This document shows, in pieces, positions 40,458 through 55,239 of a stretch of DNA of 64,000 bases (position 1 is its first letter; each line of letters starts with the position of its first letter). The stretch comes from Burkholderia sp. S171 (GTDB lineage: Bacteria; Pseudomonadota; Gammaproteobacteria; Burkholderiales; Burkholderiaceae). The translations under genes were made by a program, and so were the position numbers. The notes beneath the pieces are model-generated. The model was not told where the DNA came from. It saw only the letters and a program-made list of their open reading frames with translations, and did not search any database. The stretch spans positions 18,540-82,539 of the forward strand of contig NZ_LMUF01000007.1 of NCBI RefSeq assembly GCF_009766085.1. The letters run 5' to 3'.

Positions 40458-41780
40458 ATGAGTAGTCGCAAGTTGTTGGTCAGCGCCTTTTCCATTGCCG
40501 CTGTATTCGCCTTTGGCGCCAGTCAGGCACAGGCCGCCACTGAAATCCAGTTCTGGCACGCGATGGAATCCGCGCTCGGCGAGCGCGTGAACGACATCGC
40601 AAACGATTTCAACGCATCGCAAAGCGACTACAAGATCGTGCCGGTCTTCAAGGGCAGCTACGACCAGACGCTGGCGGCGGGTATTGCGGCGTATCGCAGC
40701 GGCAACGCGCCGGCCATCCTGCAAGTGTATGAAGTCGGTACGGCCACGATGATCCAGGCCAAGAAGGCCGTCATTCCCGTTTCCGATGTCTTCAAGCAAG
40801 CGGGCGTTCCGCTTGACGTCAAGGCGTTCGTGCCGACCATCGCGAGTTATTACAGCGACTCGAAGACCGGTCAGCTGATCTCGATGCCGTTCAACAGTTC
40901 CACGCCTGTCCTCTATTACAACAAGGACGCGTTCAAGAAAGCCGGTATCGATCCGACCCAGCCGCCGAAGACGTGGGACGAACTCGAAGCCGATGCGAAA
41001 AAGCTGAAGGCAGCCGGCATGTGCGGCTATTCGTCGGGCTGGCAGAGCTGGATTCAGTTGGAGAACTACAGCGCGTGGCACGGCCTGCCGTTTGCATCGG
41101 AGAATAATGGCTTCGACGGCACCAACGCCGTGCTCGAATTCAACAAGCCGCTGCAGATCGCGCACATCCAGCGCCTGCAAAACATGGCGAAGGACGGCAC
41201 GTTCACGTATGTCGGCCGGAAGGACGAAGCGGTATCGAAGTTTTATAGCGGCGATTGCGGCATCGTGACCAACTCGTCGGGGTCGCTTGCCAACATCAAG
41301 AAGTACGCGAAGTTCAATTTCGGCACGGGCATGATGCCGTACGACCAGACCGTGAAGGGCGCACCGCAGAACGCGATTATCGGCGGCGCGAGTCTTTGGG
41401 TTCTGGCTGGCAAGGATCCGGCAACGTACAAGGGTGTCGCCAAGTTCCTGGCTTACCTGACCTCGCCGGCCGTCGCGGCTAAGTGGCATCAGGACACGGG
41501 CTATCTGCCGGTCACGACCGCCGCTTACGAGCTGACGCAAAAGCAGGGTTTCTATGAAAAGAATCCTGGCGCCGATACCGCCATCAAACAGATGCTGAAC
41601 AAGCCGCCCCTGCCGTTCACGAAGGGCTTGCGCCTGGGCAACATGCCGCAGATCCGCACGATTGTTGACGAAGAACTCGAGCAGGTCTGGGCACAGAAGA
41701 AATCGCCGAAGGATGCGCTTGATTCGGCGGCATCGCGCGGTGACGACCTGCTGCGCCGCTTCGAAAAGGCTGGAAACTAA
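40458..41780 (+). CDS. ugpB: sn-Glycerol-3-phosphate-binding periplasmic protein
   Basis: UgpB captures glycerol-3-phosphate and glycerophosphodiesters for the UgpAEC importer. The start is the ATG at 40458 with an excellent AAGGAGAGG site; 440 residues. The signal peptide ends around GASQAQAA. Family motifs are [16 protein letters not shown] and the ligand-binding region [20 protein letters not shown]. It is the first gene of the operon; high expression is expected from the strong ribosome site. No PHO box was recognised upstream. Confidence 0.95.
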   Translation: MSSRKLLVSAFSIAAVFAFGASQAQAATEIQFWHAMESALGERVNDIANDFNASQSDYKIVPVFKGSYDQTLAAGIAAYRSGNAPAILQVYEVGTATMIQAKKAVIPVSDVFKQAGVPLDVKAFVPTIASYYSDSKTGQLISMPFNSSTPVLYYNKDAFKKAGIDPTQPPKTWDELEADAKKLKAAGMCGYSSGWQSWIQLENYSAWHGLPFASENNGFDGTNAVLEFNKPLQIAHIQRLQNMAKDGTFTYVGRKDEAVSKFYSGDCGIVTNSSGSLANIKKYAKFNFGTGMMPYDQTVKGAPQNAIIGGASLWVLAGKDPATYKGVAKFLAYLTSPAVAAKWHQDTGYLPVTTAAYELTQKQGFYEKNPGADTAIKQMLNKPPLPFTKGLRLGNMPQIRTIVDEELEQVWAQKKSPKDALDSAASRGDDLLRRFEKAGN

Positions 41781-41787
41781 ACTCGCC

Positions 41788-42672
41788 ATGGAAAAACGAT
41801 CGCGGTTCAATACGAGCCTGCTGCCCTATCTGCTGGTCGCGCCGCAACTCGCCATCACCGCGCTCTTTTTCCTGTGGCCGGCCGGCGAGGCGCTGTGGCA
41901 GGCCACGCAGACCCAGGACGCGTTCGGTACATCGAGCGAGTTCGTCGGACTGGCGAATTTCAAGCAGATCTTCACCGATCCGCTTTACCTCTCGTCATTT
42001 AACACGACCATTATTTTTTGCACGCTGGTCACCGTGTCGGGCCTGGTGATCTCGCTGTTGCTGGCCGCGTGCGCTGATCGGGTGACAAGAGGCCGGAAGC
42101 TGTATCAGACGCTGTTGATCTGGCCGTACGCGGTTGCACCGGCTATTGCTGCCGTGCTGTGGTCGTTCCTGTTCAATCCGAGCATCGGTCTCGTGACCTA
42201 TGCGCTCGCGAAATACGGCATTGTCTGGAACCACGCGCTGAACGGTTCCCAGGCCATGTTCCTGGTCGTGCTGGCTTCGGTGTGGAAGCAGGTCAGCTAT
42301 AACTTCCTGTTCTTCTATGCCGGGCTGCAGGCTATCCCGCGGTCGTTGATCGAGGCGGCGGCCATTGACGGCGCCGGGCCGGTGCGGCGGTTCTTCGGGA
42401 TTGCGCTGCCGTTGCTCTCGCCAACCAGTTTCTTCCTGCTGACCGTGAACGTGGTCTACGCCTTCTTCGATACCTTCCCGGTCATCGATGCAGCCACCGG
42501 CGGCGGTCCCGCGCAGTCCACAAAGACGCTCATCTACAAGATTTTCACCGAGGGCTTCCAAGGTCTCGATATCGGCAGTTCCGGCGCTCAGTCGGTCGTG
42601 CTGATGGTGATCGTGGTGGCGCTGACGGTCGTGCAATTCCGCTTTATTGAACGTCGGGTGCAGTACTCATGA
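41788..42672 (+). CDS. ugpA: Glycerol-3-phosphate ABC permease UgpA
   Basis: Inner-membrane permease of the Ugp importer. The start is the ATG at 41788 ([20 protein letters not shown]), 294 residues, matching E. coli UgpA. Six hydrophobic spans are visible, and the EAA loop reads [22 protein letters not shown]. It starts seven bases after the ugpB stop and overlaps ugpE by four. Confidence 0.95.
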   Translation: MEKRSRFNTSLLPYLLVAPQLAITALFFLWPAGEALWQATQTQDAFGTSSEFVGLANFKQIFTDPLYLSSFNTTIIFCTLVTVSGLVISLLLAACADRVTRGRKLYQTLLIWPYAVAPAIAAVLWSFLFNPSIGLVTYALAKYGIVWNHALNGSQAMFLVVLASVWKQVSYNFLFFYAGLQAIPRSLIEAAAIDGAGPVRRFFGIALPLLSPTSFFLLTVNVVYAFFDTFPVIDAATGGGPAQSTKTLIYKIFTEGFQGLDIGSSGAQSVVLMVIVVALTVVQFRFIERRVQYS

Positions 42673-43514
42673 TCGAGAACCGTCGCGGTTTTGACCTGTT
42701 TTGCCATGCGGTGCTGATCGTGGGCGTGGTGCTGGTCGTGTTTCCGGTGTACATCGCTTTTTGCGCCGCCACCATGAGCGAGGCGGAAGTATTCAGCGTG
42801 CCGCTTTCGCTGGTTCCGAGCACGCACTTGTTCGAGAACGTAGCGAATATATGGACGCACGGCAGCGGCAACGCGGCGGCGCCGTTCGGCCACATGTTGC
42901 TGAACAGCCTGGTCATGGCGCTGGTGATTTCGATCGGCAAGATCGCTATCTCCATGTTGTCGGCTTACGCCATTGTGTTCTTCCGCTTCCCGTTTAAAAA
43001 CCTGGCCTTCTGGCTAATCTTCATCACGCTGATGCTGCCGGTGGAAGTGCGGATTTTTCCGACGGTTCAAGTCGTTTCGTCGATGCACCTCAGCAACACG
43101 TACGCGGGCTTGACGTTGCCGCTGATTGCATCGGCGACGGCGACGTTCCTGTTCCGCCAGTTCTTCATGACGCTGCCTGATGAGTTGATGGAGGCGGCGC
43201 GCATCGACGGCGCCGGCGCATTGCGGTTCCTGTGGGACGTGGTGCTGCCGCTGTCGAAGACGAACATTGCCGCGCTGTTCGTGATCACGTTCATCTACGG
43301 CTGGAACCAGTATTTGTGGCCGATCCTGATCACGAGCGATCAATCGCTGCAAACGGCGGTGGTCGGCATCAAGAGCATGATCGCCTCAGGAGACACCGCC
43401 ACCGAATGGCATCTGGTCATGACTGCAACGCTGCTGGCCATGTTGCCGCCGCTCGCGGTTGTATTGACGATGCAGCGCTGGTTCGTGCGTGGTCTCGTCG
43501 ATTCCGAAAAATAA
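42669..43514 (+). CDS. ugpE: Glycerol-3-phosphate ABC permease UgpE
   Basis: Second permease of the Ugp importer; 281 residues with six spans. The EAA loop reads [22 protein letters not shown]. The C-terminal segment [26 protein letters not shown] is characteristic of UgpE. The ATG overlaps the ugpA stop. Confidence 0.95.
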   Translation: MIENRRGFDLFCHAVLIVGVVLVVFPVYIAFCAATMSEAEVFSVPLSLVPSTHLFENVANIWTHGSGNAAAPFGHMLLNSLVMALVISIGKIAISMLSAYAIVFFRFPFKNLAFWLIFITLMLPVEVRIFPTVQVVSSMHLSNTYAGLTLPLIASATATFLFRQFFMTLPDELMEAARIDGAGALRFLWDVVLPLSKTNIAALFVITFIYGWNQYLWPILITSDQSLQTAVVGIKSMIASGDTATEWHLVMTATLLAMLPPLAVVLTMQRWFVRGLVDSEK

Positions 43515-43528
43515 CGGAGGCTCATTCA

Positions 43529-43837
43529 ATGATCCTTGAAGTTGCTCAATTGCCGGTGAAGGCGGGCGAAGAGGCCGCGTTCGAAGCGGCGTTCGCTGAA
43601 GCCGAGAAAATCATCTCGGCGCAACCGGGCTTTCTCTCGCACGAACTGGTGCGTGGCGCTGACGCGGACAATGGCTCGCACTACGTGCTGCTCGTACGCT
43701 GGGAAACGGTCGCGGCGCATCAGGAAGGCTTCCGCAACTCCGCCGGCTACCAGACGTGGCGCGAATTGCTGCATAAATTCTATGAACCGGGTGTCGCGGT
43801 CGCGCATTTTGCGACGGTCGCGGGCGCCCTTAAATGA
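43529..43837 (+). CDS. Antibiotic biosynthesis monooxygenase (ABM) domain protein
   Basis: The 102-residue product starts at ATG 43529 behind ACGGAGG. It has a dimeric alpha/beta-barrel ABM signature: [22 protein letters not shown], then [12 protein letters not shown] and [20 protein letters not shown]. Members include quinol monooxygenases, haem-degrading enzymes and many with unknown substrate. It sits inside the ugp operon, 14 bases after ugpE and 10 bases before ugpC, so it is probably co-expressed; its link to glycerophosphate metabolism is unknown. Confidence 0.85.
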   Translation: MILEVAQLPVKAGEEAAFEAAFAEAEKIISAQPGFLSHELVRGADADNGSHYVLLVRWETVAAHQEGFRNSAGYQTWRELLHKFYEPGVAVAHFATVAGALK

Positions 43838-43847
43838 AGGCGGGTCG

Positions 43848-44930
43848 ATGGCTGCACTGAGCCTTCAAGGCGTCAAGAAAACCTACGACAGCAAGCAGTT
43901 TGTCCTGCATGGCATCGACGTGGAAGTGACGGACGGCGAATTCGTCGTGATGGTCGGCCCGTCGGGCTGCGGGAAATCGACCTTGCTGCGGATGGTTGCG
44001 GGGCTGGAAAGCGTGTCGGAAGGGACGATTTCCATTGGCGAGAAAGTGGTGAACAAGCTGGAGCCGAAGGATCGGGATATCGCGATGGTATTCCAGAACT
44101 ACGCGCTGTATCCGCACATGAGCGTCGCGCAGAACATGGCGTACGCGTTGAAGATCGGCGGTGTCAGCAAATCGGAAATCGACCGGCGCGTGCAGAACGC
44201 CGCGAAGATCCTGGAACTTGAACCGTTGCTCGCGCGCAAGCCGCGCGAGTTGTCCGGCGGCCAGCGGCAACGGGTGGCAATGGGCCGCGCGATCGTGCGC
44301 GAACCGGCCGTGTTCCTGTTCGACGAACCGCTGTCCAACCTCGATGCCAAGCTGCGCGTGCAAATGCGGCTGGAGATCCAGCGGCTGCACGCGCGCCTTG
44401 CGACCACGAGCCTGTATGTCACGCACGACCAGATCGAGGCGATGACACTCGCGCAGCGCGTGATCGTGATGAATCGCGGCCGGGCTGAGCAGATCGGGCC
44501 GCCGACCGAAGTCTACGAGCGGCCGGCGACGGTGTTCGTCGCGAGCTTTATCGGCTCACCGGCCATGAACTTGCTGGAAGGCCGTGTTTCGGACGACGGC
44601 CTGGGCTTCGATGTCGCGGGGAACGGGCCACGCCTGCCGCTCACGGGCATGCAGTCGCTGCAACAGGATTTGAAGGGTCGTGAGTGGGTGTTGGGCATTC
44701 GGCCGGAACACATGCTGCCGGAGCAGCAGAGCGCACATGTCTCGTTGACGGTGGATTCCTGCGAACTCCTCGGTGCGGACAATCTGGCACATGGCCGTTG
44801 GGGCAAACACGACGTCGCCGTACGTTTGCCGCATGAGCATCGTCCGGCGCGCGGCGAGGCGCTGGAAGTGGCGCTGCCGGCTCACCGCCTTCACATCTTC
44901 GATCCGGCAACGGGCTTACGCGTCAATTAA
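43848..44930 (+). CDS. ugpC: Glycerol-3-phosphate import ATP-binding protein UgpC
   Basis: ATPase of the Ugp importer, 360 residues. The start is the ATG at 43848; longer open frames upstream overlap the ABM gene. Walker [10 protein letters not shown] (residues 37-45), signature [14 protein letters not shown], Walker [12 protein letters not shown] and the switch His in [11 protein letters not shown]-terminal TOBE/MalK-type regulatory domain follows ([12 protein letters not shown]). In E. coli a similar domain mediates inhibition by phosphate or GlpQ partners. Confidence 0.95.
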   Translation: MAALSLQGVKKTYDSKQFVLHGIDVEVTDGEFVVMVGPSGCGKSTLLRMVAGLESVSEGTISIGEKVVNKLEPKDRDIAMVFQNYALYPHMSVAQNMAYALKIGGVSKSEIDRRVQNAAKILELEPLLARKPRELSGGQRQRVAMGRAIVREPAVFLFDEPLSNLDAKLRVQMRLEIQRLHARLATTSLYVTHDQIEAMTLAQRVIVMNRGRAEQIGPPTEVYERPATVFVASFIGSPAMNLLEGRVSDDGLGFDVAGNGPRLPLTGMQSLQQDLKGREWVLGIRPEHMLPEQQSAHVSLTVDSCELLGADNLAHGRWGKHDVAVRLPHEHRPARGEALEVALPAHRLHIFDPATGLRVN

Positions 44931-44953
44931 AGGGTACGAGAGGGTACAAGAAC

Positions 44954-45697
44954 ATGAAAACCTGGCCTTATCCGCGCATCGTGGCGCATCGTGGCGGCGG
45001 GAAAGTCGCGCCGGAAAACACGCTCGACGGAATTGATACCGGCGCGCGTCTCGGTCTGAAAATGATCGAATTCGATGCGAAGTTATCAGCGGATAACGTT
45101 GTGTTTTTGCTACACGACGACCTCGTCGACCGCACCTCGAACGGGCGTGGCCTGGCAAAAAACCTTCGCTACGAAGAACTCGAGCAACTCGATGCCGGGA
45201 GCTGGTTCGATCCGAGTTTTGCCGGTGCGCGCATGCCGACGCTCGTTCAGGTCGCGGAACGGTGTTTTGCGCACGGATTAGCGGCGAATATCGAAATCAA
45301 GCCGTGCGAAGGGCGGGATGTCGAGACAGGCGTTTTAGTGGCGCAGGAAGCCGCTCGGCTATGGTCGGGCGCAGAAACGGCGCCGCTGTTGTCGTCGTTT
45401 TCGTACGCGGCGCTTGAGGCCGCTGCCGGCGCGGCGCCGGATTTGCCGCGCGGTATGCTCTACGAAGCCATTCCCGGCGACTGGCGGGCTCAAACCACGG
45501 CGTTGGCCTGTGTATCGCTGCATGCGGATCACAAGACGCTGGACGAGCGCTTGGTCGCGCAGATCAAGGATGCCGGCTTGCGGATCCTGGCCTACACCGT
45601 CAACGACCCGGAGCGGGCGCGCGAACTCGCGAAATGGGGCGTGGATGCAATCTGCACGGACCGGATCGATGTGATCGGCGCGGATTTTCTGAACTGA
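44954..45697 (+). CDS. ugpQ: Glycerophosphodiester phosphodiesterase UgpQ
   Basis: Cytoplasmic enzyme that hydrolyses imported glycerophosphodiesters to glycerol-3-phosphate and alcohol. 247 residues with the GDPD motifs [15 protein letters not shown] (HR and E/N) and [28 protein letters not shown] (E-D-H triad), and a later NIEIKPCEG. The segment [25 protein letters not shown] is typical. It ends the ugp operon, followed by a bidirectional terminator. Confidence 0.94.
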   Translation: MKTWPYPRIVAHRGGGKVAPENTLDGIDTGARLGLKMIEFDAKLSADNVVFLLHDDLVDRTSNGRGLAKNLRYEELEQLDAGSWFDPSFAGARMPTLVQVAERCFAHGLAANIEIKPCEGRDVETGVLVAQEAARLWSGAETAPLLSSFSYAALEAAAGAAPDLPRGMLYEAIPGDWRAQTTALACVSLHADHKTLDERLVAQIKDAGLRILAYTVNDPERARELAKWGVDAICTDRIDVIGADFLN

Positions 45698-45720
45698 GCT
45701 GAAACAAGCGAACAAGTAAA

Positions 45721-45755
45721 AAACGCGCGCCGGAAGCAATTCGGCGCGCGTTTTT
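45721..45755. terminator. Bidirectional terminator between ugpQ and the DUF883 gene
   Basis: AAACGCGCGCCG / CGGCGCGCGTTT is a perfect 12-bp stem with a 9-base loop and T runs on both strands. Confidence 0.92.
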
Positions 45756-45775
45756 CATCGATACAAGCAAAAGGC

Positions 45776-46153
45776 TTATCGGGCGCGGGCCAGCAAGACG
45801 CCCGCTACGAGCGCAAGGCCGCCAACCAGGGCGATGGTTTGCCAGGGTTTGTCGTGAATATAGGTGTCCGCATCGGCTAGCGCCGCATTCGCGCGGGCGC
45901 GAACGGCGTCTTGTGTGTCGTTCAAACGTGCGCGTGCTGAGTCCACGCTCTTGCCCAGTTGGGCCCGCAGCGCGGCGACGTCGGCTGACGTCCCTTCTGA
46001 CAGCGTTTCTTCAATCTCCGAAATCAGCGTGCGCAATTCGCCGCCAATGTCCTGCGCCGCGTCGCGGCTATGACGCGAAATGCGTCGTGCACGGCGACTG
46101 GTGGAGTTCCATGAATCTCCGAGGGCATCTCGCGTATTGGGGAATGCGTTCAT
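45776..46153 (-). CDS. DUF883 family membrane-anchored protein
   Basis: The 125-residue product (ATG at 46151-46153, GGAG upstream) has a long amphipathic helical region rich in Ala, Glu and Arg (residues 20-98). It ends with a membrane anchor TIALVGGLALVAGVLLARAR. This is the ElaB/YqjD layout (DUF883). In E. coli those proteins anchor ribosomes to the membrane in stationary phase; that role is not shown here. The first ~20 residues have a basic RRARRISRHSRD patch. Confidence 0.85.
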   Translation of the reverse strand: MNAFPNTRDALGDSWNSTSRRARRISRHSRDAAQDIGGELRTLISEIEETLSEGTSADVAALRAQLGKSVDSARARLNDTQDAVRARANAALADADTYIHDKPWQTIALVGGLALVAGVLLARAR

Positions 46154-46379
46154 AGGATCGCTCCGTCGATGGATGAATCGTGGATGGGCCGCAAAAGTGC
46201 GGAAAAACAAAAGGTGAGCAAGTTGGATGCCGATTCGCCCGCCGCGTTCAACATTGCGCGCTCGAGCATTGCCAGGCAAGGCATCTGGCGAAAAGTAGAA
46301 AATTGGAAAAAGTAGAAACTGCCCGGACAGGCCCGCAAATGTGGCTGCTGCGAGTCATATTTACAAACGCTCAAAGACA

Positions 46380-46412
46380 AACGCCGTTGCGAGGATTCCT
46401 CGCAACGGCGTT
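46380..46412. terminator. Hairpin downstream of ompW
   Basis: A 15-bp perfect stem (AACGCCGTTGCGAGG / CCTCGCAACGGCGTT) with a 3-base loop lies 43 bases beyond the ompW stop. The leftward tail TTTGTCTTTG is a modest U run. The rest of the 301-base gap to the DUF883 gene shows nothing else. Confidence 0.75.
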
Positions 46413-46454
46413 GTTCTTGGCTTGCTTTGACGGAAGAGCGAAAAAACCGGGTGC

Positions 46455-47180
46455 TTAGAACCGATACCCGACGTTCAGGTACGTCACGATCGGGTTCAGC
46501 TTCAGTTTTGCTTCCGAGTTCACGGTGAGCTGGCCAACCGGCGTCTGCGCCTGGGTCGTCAGCTTGGCTGTGGCGTGGAGCGGCACGAAAGAGATGGAGA
46601 AACCGGCGAACCAGTGTTCGTTGAACGCGTATGTAAGGCCTGCATTAAACACGGGCGCCCACGAACTATCCGTCGATACATCGGTCGGACCATGCAGTAC
46701 GTTGGCTTCGAAGGCGGTATTCGTGATCTTTGCGTCGGTGAACCACACGCGCGTCACGCCAATACCCACGTACGGGCGAATCTTCGATTGTGGTTGCATG
46801 AAGTAGTACTTCAGCAACAGCGTAGGGCTCCACTGCTTGGCTGAACCGAGCGTGCCATATTGCGAATATGACTTTTCGCCTTTCAAGTCGAACGAGGGCG
46901 GAATGCCGAGAACGAATTCGCCAGCGATATGGTCGGTGACAAAGTAGCCGGCGGTGAAGCCCGCGGTGTCGCCGCTAGAGAGGCTCGCGCCAGTGTTGGG
47001 TACTTCAATGCCGACTGGCGATCCACCTACGCTCGTTTCCTTGAGCGGGCCGCTACTGGAGATAGGAGCGAAATGGAACCAGCCTGTAGTGACGAAGAAT
47101 GTGTTCGCCGACTGTGCATGCGCTGCGCCAGACACGCACGCGAATGCCGCGACCCCCGTAACAACCCGTTTTATTTTCAT
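46455..47180 (-). CDS. ompW: Outer membrane protein OmpW
   Basis: Eight-stranded beta-barrel porin for small hydrophobic compounds. The 241-residue product has a signal peptide (to AAHAQ), alternating beta-strand patterns (AGYFVTDHIAGEFVLGIP, PTLLLKYYFMQPQSKIRPYVGIGV) and a C-terminal Phe (YLNVGYRF) as the barrel assembly signal. A very strong GGAGGAG site precedes the ATG. CATAAT on the minus strand about 40 bases upstream could be the -10. Confidence 0.92.
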   Translation of the reverse strand: MKIKRVVTGVAAFACVSGAAHAQSANTFFVTTGWFHFAPISSSGPLKETSVGGSPVGIEVPNTGASLSSGDTAGFTAGYFVTDHIAGEFVLGIPPSFDLKGEKSYSQYGTLGSAKQWSPTLLLKYYFMQPQSKIRPYVGIGVTRVWFTDAKITNTAFEANVLHGPTDVSTDSSWAPVFNAGLTYAFNEHWFAGFSISFVPLHATAKLTTQAQTPVGQLTVNSEAKLKLNPIVTYLNVGYRF

Positions 47181-47458
47181 TGAGTGCTCCTCCGTAAAAG
47201 CACGCTAATTATGAACAGAACATTTGAAACAAACCATGCTTCGCCTCAGAGCGTTTTCCCTAAGAAGAATGCTGGCTCCAATTGGGTTAGCGCGGTGCCG
47301 GGCTCCTGATTTTTCCCGGTTGAAGCATGGGTTAATGCGCGGGCTGACGCATCCCCGAAGGACTTAAACGAAAAATTTCAAGGTGGCCCAGAATGAGGCT
47401 TTGACGGACCGCCGGAATATCTGAATCCGACCAACGCTCGACCAACGGAAAATCCAGC

Positions 47459-48166
47459 ATGGCACGGCTTGCACGACTCTACGTTCCCGAACAACCGCAG
47501 CACGTCATCTTGCGCGGTCTCGATCAGCAGCCCGCTTTCGTCGAAGCTCCGGACTACGAGCTTTTTATCGAATGCCTGCGCACGGCCTCCCGTGACCACC
47601 ATCTCGCCATCCACGCGTACGCGCTGATGCCCGGCGCGGTGCATCTGCTCGTCACTCCCCGCGACGAAGCCAGTCTCCCGAAAGCCATGCAGGCGGTCGG
47701 CCGGCGCTACGTCGCGCATTTCAATCGCCGTTACGCCCGCCGCGGCACCTTGTGGGAAGGCCGCTACCGGGCAACGGTGATCGAAGGTGAAACCTACTTC
47801 CTGCTCGCGAGCCGCATAGTCGAGATGGCGCCTGTGCATGCCGAGCTTGCCGCCTTCCCGCAAGACTACAAATGGTCCAGCTACCGCCATCACATCGGCT
47901 TGACGCTCGACAGCCTCATCACCGATCACCCGCTGTACTGGAAGCTCGGCAATACGCCATTCGAACGCCAGCGCGCCTATACAGAGCTGTGCGAGCAGCC
48001 TCTTGACGAGCGCGAAGCCAACCGGCTGCTTCAGGCGACGCTCAAGGGCTGGGTGCTCGGCAGCGATACCTACAGGGAGTGGGCAGGACGCGCCGCCAAC
48101 CGGCGCGTCTCGCCGCTGCCTCGCGGCCGTCCACGCAAGATTCGTGAGACGCCTCAAACTCGTTAG
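47459..48166 (+). CDS. Transposase-like (Y1_Tnp / REP-associated) protein, probably catalytically dead
   Basis: The 235-residue product has the IS200/RAYT-type fold: RHVIxRG-like QHVILRGLDQQPAFVE, then LAIHAYALMPGAVHLLVTP, RRGTLWEGRYRATVI and YKWSSYRHH. The catalytic HUH motif usually reads MPNHVHLL; here the first His is Ala60 (GAVH62). The helix usually reading RYIELNPVRA, with the catalytic Tyr, is RIVEMAPVHA (Ile120). No terminal repeats or REP elements were seen around it. It sits alone 377 bases before gltB. It is probably a domesticated nucleic-acid-binding protein; a role in gltB control is only a guess. Confidence 0.8.
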   Translation: MARLARLYVPEQPQHVILRGLDQQPAFVEAPDYELFIECLRTASRDHHLAIHAYALMPGAVHLLVTPRDEASLPKAMQAVGRRYVAHFNRRYARRGTLWEGRYRATVIEGETYFLLASRIVEMAPVHAELAAFPQDYKWSSYRHHIGLTLDSLITDHPLYWKLGNTPFERQRAYTELCEQPLDEREANRLLQATLKGWVLGSDTYREWAGRAANRRVSPLPRGRPRKIRETPQTR

Positions 48167-48543
48167 CGTTGGCAACGGTTGTTAAGGCTGTTAACGGAGT
48201 TTTTGCATCGGAACTGAAGAATGAACTGAACGGCGTGACGACAAAAATCGGCGCGCCGTTTATTTTTAGCCTCATTTGATATGGAACTAATTAAATGGGG
48301 CAAACATGCACCAACTCGATAATAGGTGTCAGATCAACGCGTTTTGATTGCCAACTTTTTGATTCATCGCGTATATTTCGTTTTCCGGCAGTTCAGGATG
48401 CATCGCGTCCGTTTGCACGACCGGCTTCGCGTTTATCGTCCAGGTTCAGGGTCTTGGCCTGCCGATGGCGCGAGCAAATACGCATAAGCAGCACAAAACA
48501 TGTTCAACGGCCGCCCGCGGCCCCCCACAGAACACGGTGACCC
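48167..48543 (+). other. Upstream region of gltB
   Basis: 377 bases without a gene. They are AT-richer than the flanks and contain the palindrome GGCGCGCC near 48250, several TAA-rich segments and a probable promoter at 48348-48377. The leader between promoter and gltB is about 160 bases. Confidence 0.5.
48348..48377 (+). promoter_or_regulatory. Probable gltB promoter
   Basis: TTGCCA at 48348-48353 and TATATT at 48372-48377 are spaced by 18 bases in a locally AT-rich stretch 167 bases before gltB. Confidence 0.5.
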
Positions 48544-53247
<4,704 letters not shown>

Positions 53248-53294
53248 GTTTTCCGCTGATTCTGCTGAGATCTAACGATTAGTGACTAGTACGG

Positions 53295-53319
53295 CCCTTC
53301 GGCGTCAGACGCCGAAGGG
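53295..53319 (+). promoter_or_regulatory. Intercistronic hairpin gltB-gltD
   Basis: CCCTTCGGCG / CGCCGAAGGG form a 10-bp perfect stem with a TCAGA loop, 48 bases after gltB and 35 before gltD. There is no U run, so it is probably an mRNA stabiliser or ratio-setting element rather than a terminator. Confidence 0.6.
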
Positions 53320-53353
53320 TGGATTAACCCCCAATACAGAGAAAGAGAACCAC

Positions 53354-54820
53354 ATGGGCAAGGCAACCGGTTTTCTCGAGTTCGAGCGCCAGCATGAGAC
53401 GTACGAAGCGCCGCTCGCTCGCGTCAAGCATTACAAGGAATTCGTTCACGCGCTGTCGGACGAGAACGCGAAGATCCAGGGCGCGCGTTGCATGGATTGC
53501 GGCATTCCGTTCTGCAACAACGGCTGTCCAGTGAACAACGTTATTCCGGACTTCAACGACCTGGTGTTCCAGCAAAACTGGAAGACGGCCATTGACGTGC
53601 TGCATTCCACGAATAACTTCCCGGAGTTCACCGGCCGCATTTGTCCGGCGCCGTGTGAGACGGCTTGCACGCTCGGTATCAACGACGATCCGGTCGGCAT
53701 CAAGTCGATCGAACACGCGATCATCGATAAAGCCTGGGCCGAAGGTTGGGTCGCCCCGTTGCCGTCGAAGCACAAGACCGGCAAGAAGGTGGCTGTGGTC
53801 GGATCGGGTCCCGCCGGGTTGGCCGCTGCGCAGCAACTGGCGCGCGCAGGACATGACGTGACGGTGTTCGAGAAGAACGATCGCGTTGGCGGATTGCTGC
53901 GTTATGGCATCCCCGATTTCAAGCTCGAAAAGTGGCTGATCGATCGCCGTATGCGGCAGATGGAAGCCGAAGGCGTAGCGTTCCGGACTAACGTGTTTAT
54001 CGGGAAGGATCCGCTGCCGGGGCATATCGCGAATTCATCGCGTGAAACCATTTCCCCCGACGAGTTGCGTGAACAGTTCGACGCTGTTGTCATTGCGGGC
54101 GGTTCGGAAACGCCGCGTGATTTGCCGGTGCCCGGGCGTGAAATGCAGGGCATCCATTACGCGATGGAATTCCTGCCGCTGCAGAACAGGGTCAATGCCG
54201 GCGATACGGTCGTCGATCAGTTGATTGCCAAGGGCAAGCACGTTGTGGTGATCGGCGGCGGTGATACGGGTTCGGATTGTGTCGGGACATCGAACAGGCA
54301 TGGTGCGAAAAGCGTGACGCAGTTCGAGTTGCTCTCGCAGCCGCCTGAGACGGAAAACAAGCCGCTGGTGTGGCCGTACTGGCCGATCAAGTTGCGGACG
54401 TCGTCGTCGCACGAGGAAGGTTGCGAGCGTGATTGGTCGGTGGCTACCAAGCGCTTTGAAGGCAAGAATGGCAAGGTTGAAAAGCTGATCGCGGTGCGCG
54501 TGGAATGGAAGGACGGGAAGATGCAGGAAGTGGCGGGATCGGAGTTTGAAATGAAGGCCGATCTGGTGCTGCTCGCGATGGGCTTTACGCAGCCCACGTC
54601 GCCGGTGCTCGAGGCGTTTGGTGTCGATAAAGACGCGCGTGGCAATGTGAAGGCTTCGACCGAAGGGGAGAAGGCTTACTTTACTTCGGTGCCGAAGGTT
54701 TTCACCGCCGGCGATATGCGGCGCGGGCAATCGCTGGTTGTGTGGGCGATTCGGGAAGGACGGCAGTGCGCACGGTCGGTCGATGCGTTTTTGATGGGGT
54801 GTAGCGAGTTGCCGCGATAG
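53354..54820 (+). CDS. gltD: Glutamate synthase small subunit
   Basis: GltD oxidises NADPH through FAD and two 4Fe-4S clusters to feed GltB. The start is the ATG at 53354 ([17 protein letters not shown]), 488 residues. Cys clusters are [17 protein letters not shown] and [13 protein letters not shown]. The FAD site is [21 protein letters not shown] and the NADPH site [15 protein letters not shown]. The ribosome site (AGAGAA) is weak. Confidence 0.96.
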   Translation: MGKATGFLEFERQHETYEAPLARVKHYKEFVHALSDENAKIQGARCMDCGIPFCNNGCPVNNVIPDFNDLVFQQNWKTAIDVLHSTNNFPEFTGRICPAPCETACTLGINDDPVGIKSIEHAIIDKAWAEGWVAPLPSKHKTGKKVAVVGSGPAGLAAAQQLARAGHDVTVFEKNDRVGGLLRYGIPDFKLEKWLIDRRMRQMEAEGVAFRTNVFIGKDPLPGHIANSSRETISPDELREQFDAVVIAGGSETPRDLPVPGREMQGIHYAMEFLPLQNRVNAGDTVVDQLIAKGKHVVVIGGGDTGSDCVGTSNRHGAKSVTQFELLSQPPETENKPLVWPYWPIKLRTSSSHEEGCERDWSVATKRFEGKNGKVEKLIAVRVEWKDGKMQEVAGSEFEMKADLVLLAMGFTQPTSPVLEAFGVDKDARGNVKASTEGEKAYFTSVPKVFTAGDMRRGQSLVVWAIREGRQCARSVDAFLMGCSELPR

Positions 54821-54845
54821 GATTTTTCTCGCGGTGCTTTACAGG

Positions 54846-54876
54846 AAACCGGGCTCGATGTGGAGTCCGGTTTTTT
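54846..54876 (+). terminator. Rho-independent terminator after gltD
   Basis: AAACCGG-G-CTC pairs with GAG-T-CCGGTTT and is followed by six T, 26 bases after the gltD stop. Confidence 0.88.
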
Positions 54877-55239
54877 ATTGGTTCGCGCGTTGCTATGGAT
54901 AAGCGCAAGCGGCGAGCGATTTCTCGACTACGACTGATTTTCGTGCGGAAAAAATATAGCATGATCAAAAGCCGACCGACTTCAGTCAAATCAATTTCAC
55001 TATAACTATTTTTCAGCGCTGATTCATAGAGGAAGAAAGCACCTGTCTCTAATCGGCGTTTGGACGTTATTTTCAGGCGATGGTGGTGCACGAATCAACA
55101 CGTATGCAATGGTGAAAATAGTTTGCGATACGTAATAAAATGTCAAAATTTAGAACTCCTCTGATTTATGGCTTGAAGCTTTACGAAACATCCGCACATG
55201 TGTCTGGCAGTAATCATTTACTCATAACCAGGAGATCAC
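54877..55239. other. AT-rich gap before the small hypothetical gene
   Basis: About 360 bases with visibly lower GC than the flanks. A minus-strand open frame extends from here into gltD but its gltD part is a shadow and it has no family resemblance. No known element was seen. Confidence 0.45.

Noticed and set aside
40452..41810. Minus-strand open frame of 452 codons opposite ugpB
   Set aside because: Antisense to an intact, well-recognised ugpB; no family resemblance.
47181..47458. REP or IS terminal repeats flanking the transposase-like gene
   Set aside because: No paired palindromes or matching ends were found on either side of 47459-48166.
54702..55091. Minus-strand frame crossing from the AT-rich gap into gltD
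   Set aside because: Part of it is antisense to gltD and crosses the gltD terminator; no ribosome site and no recognisable domain.
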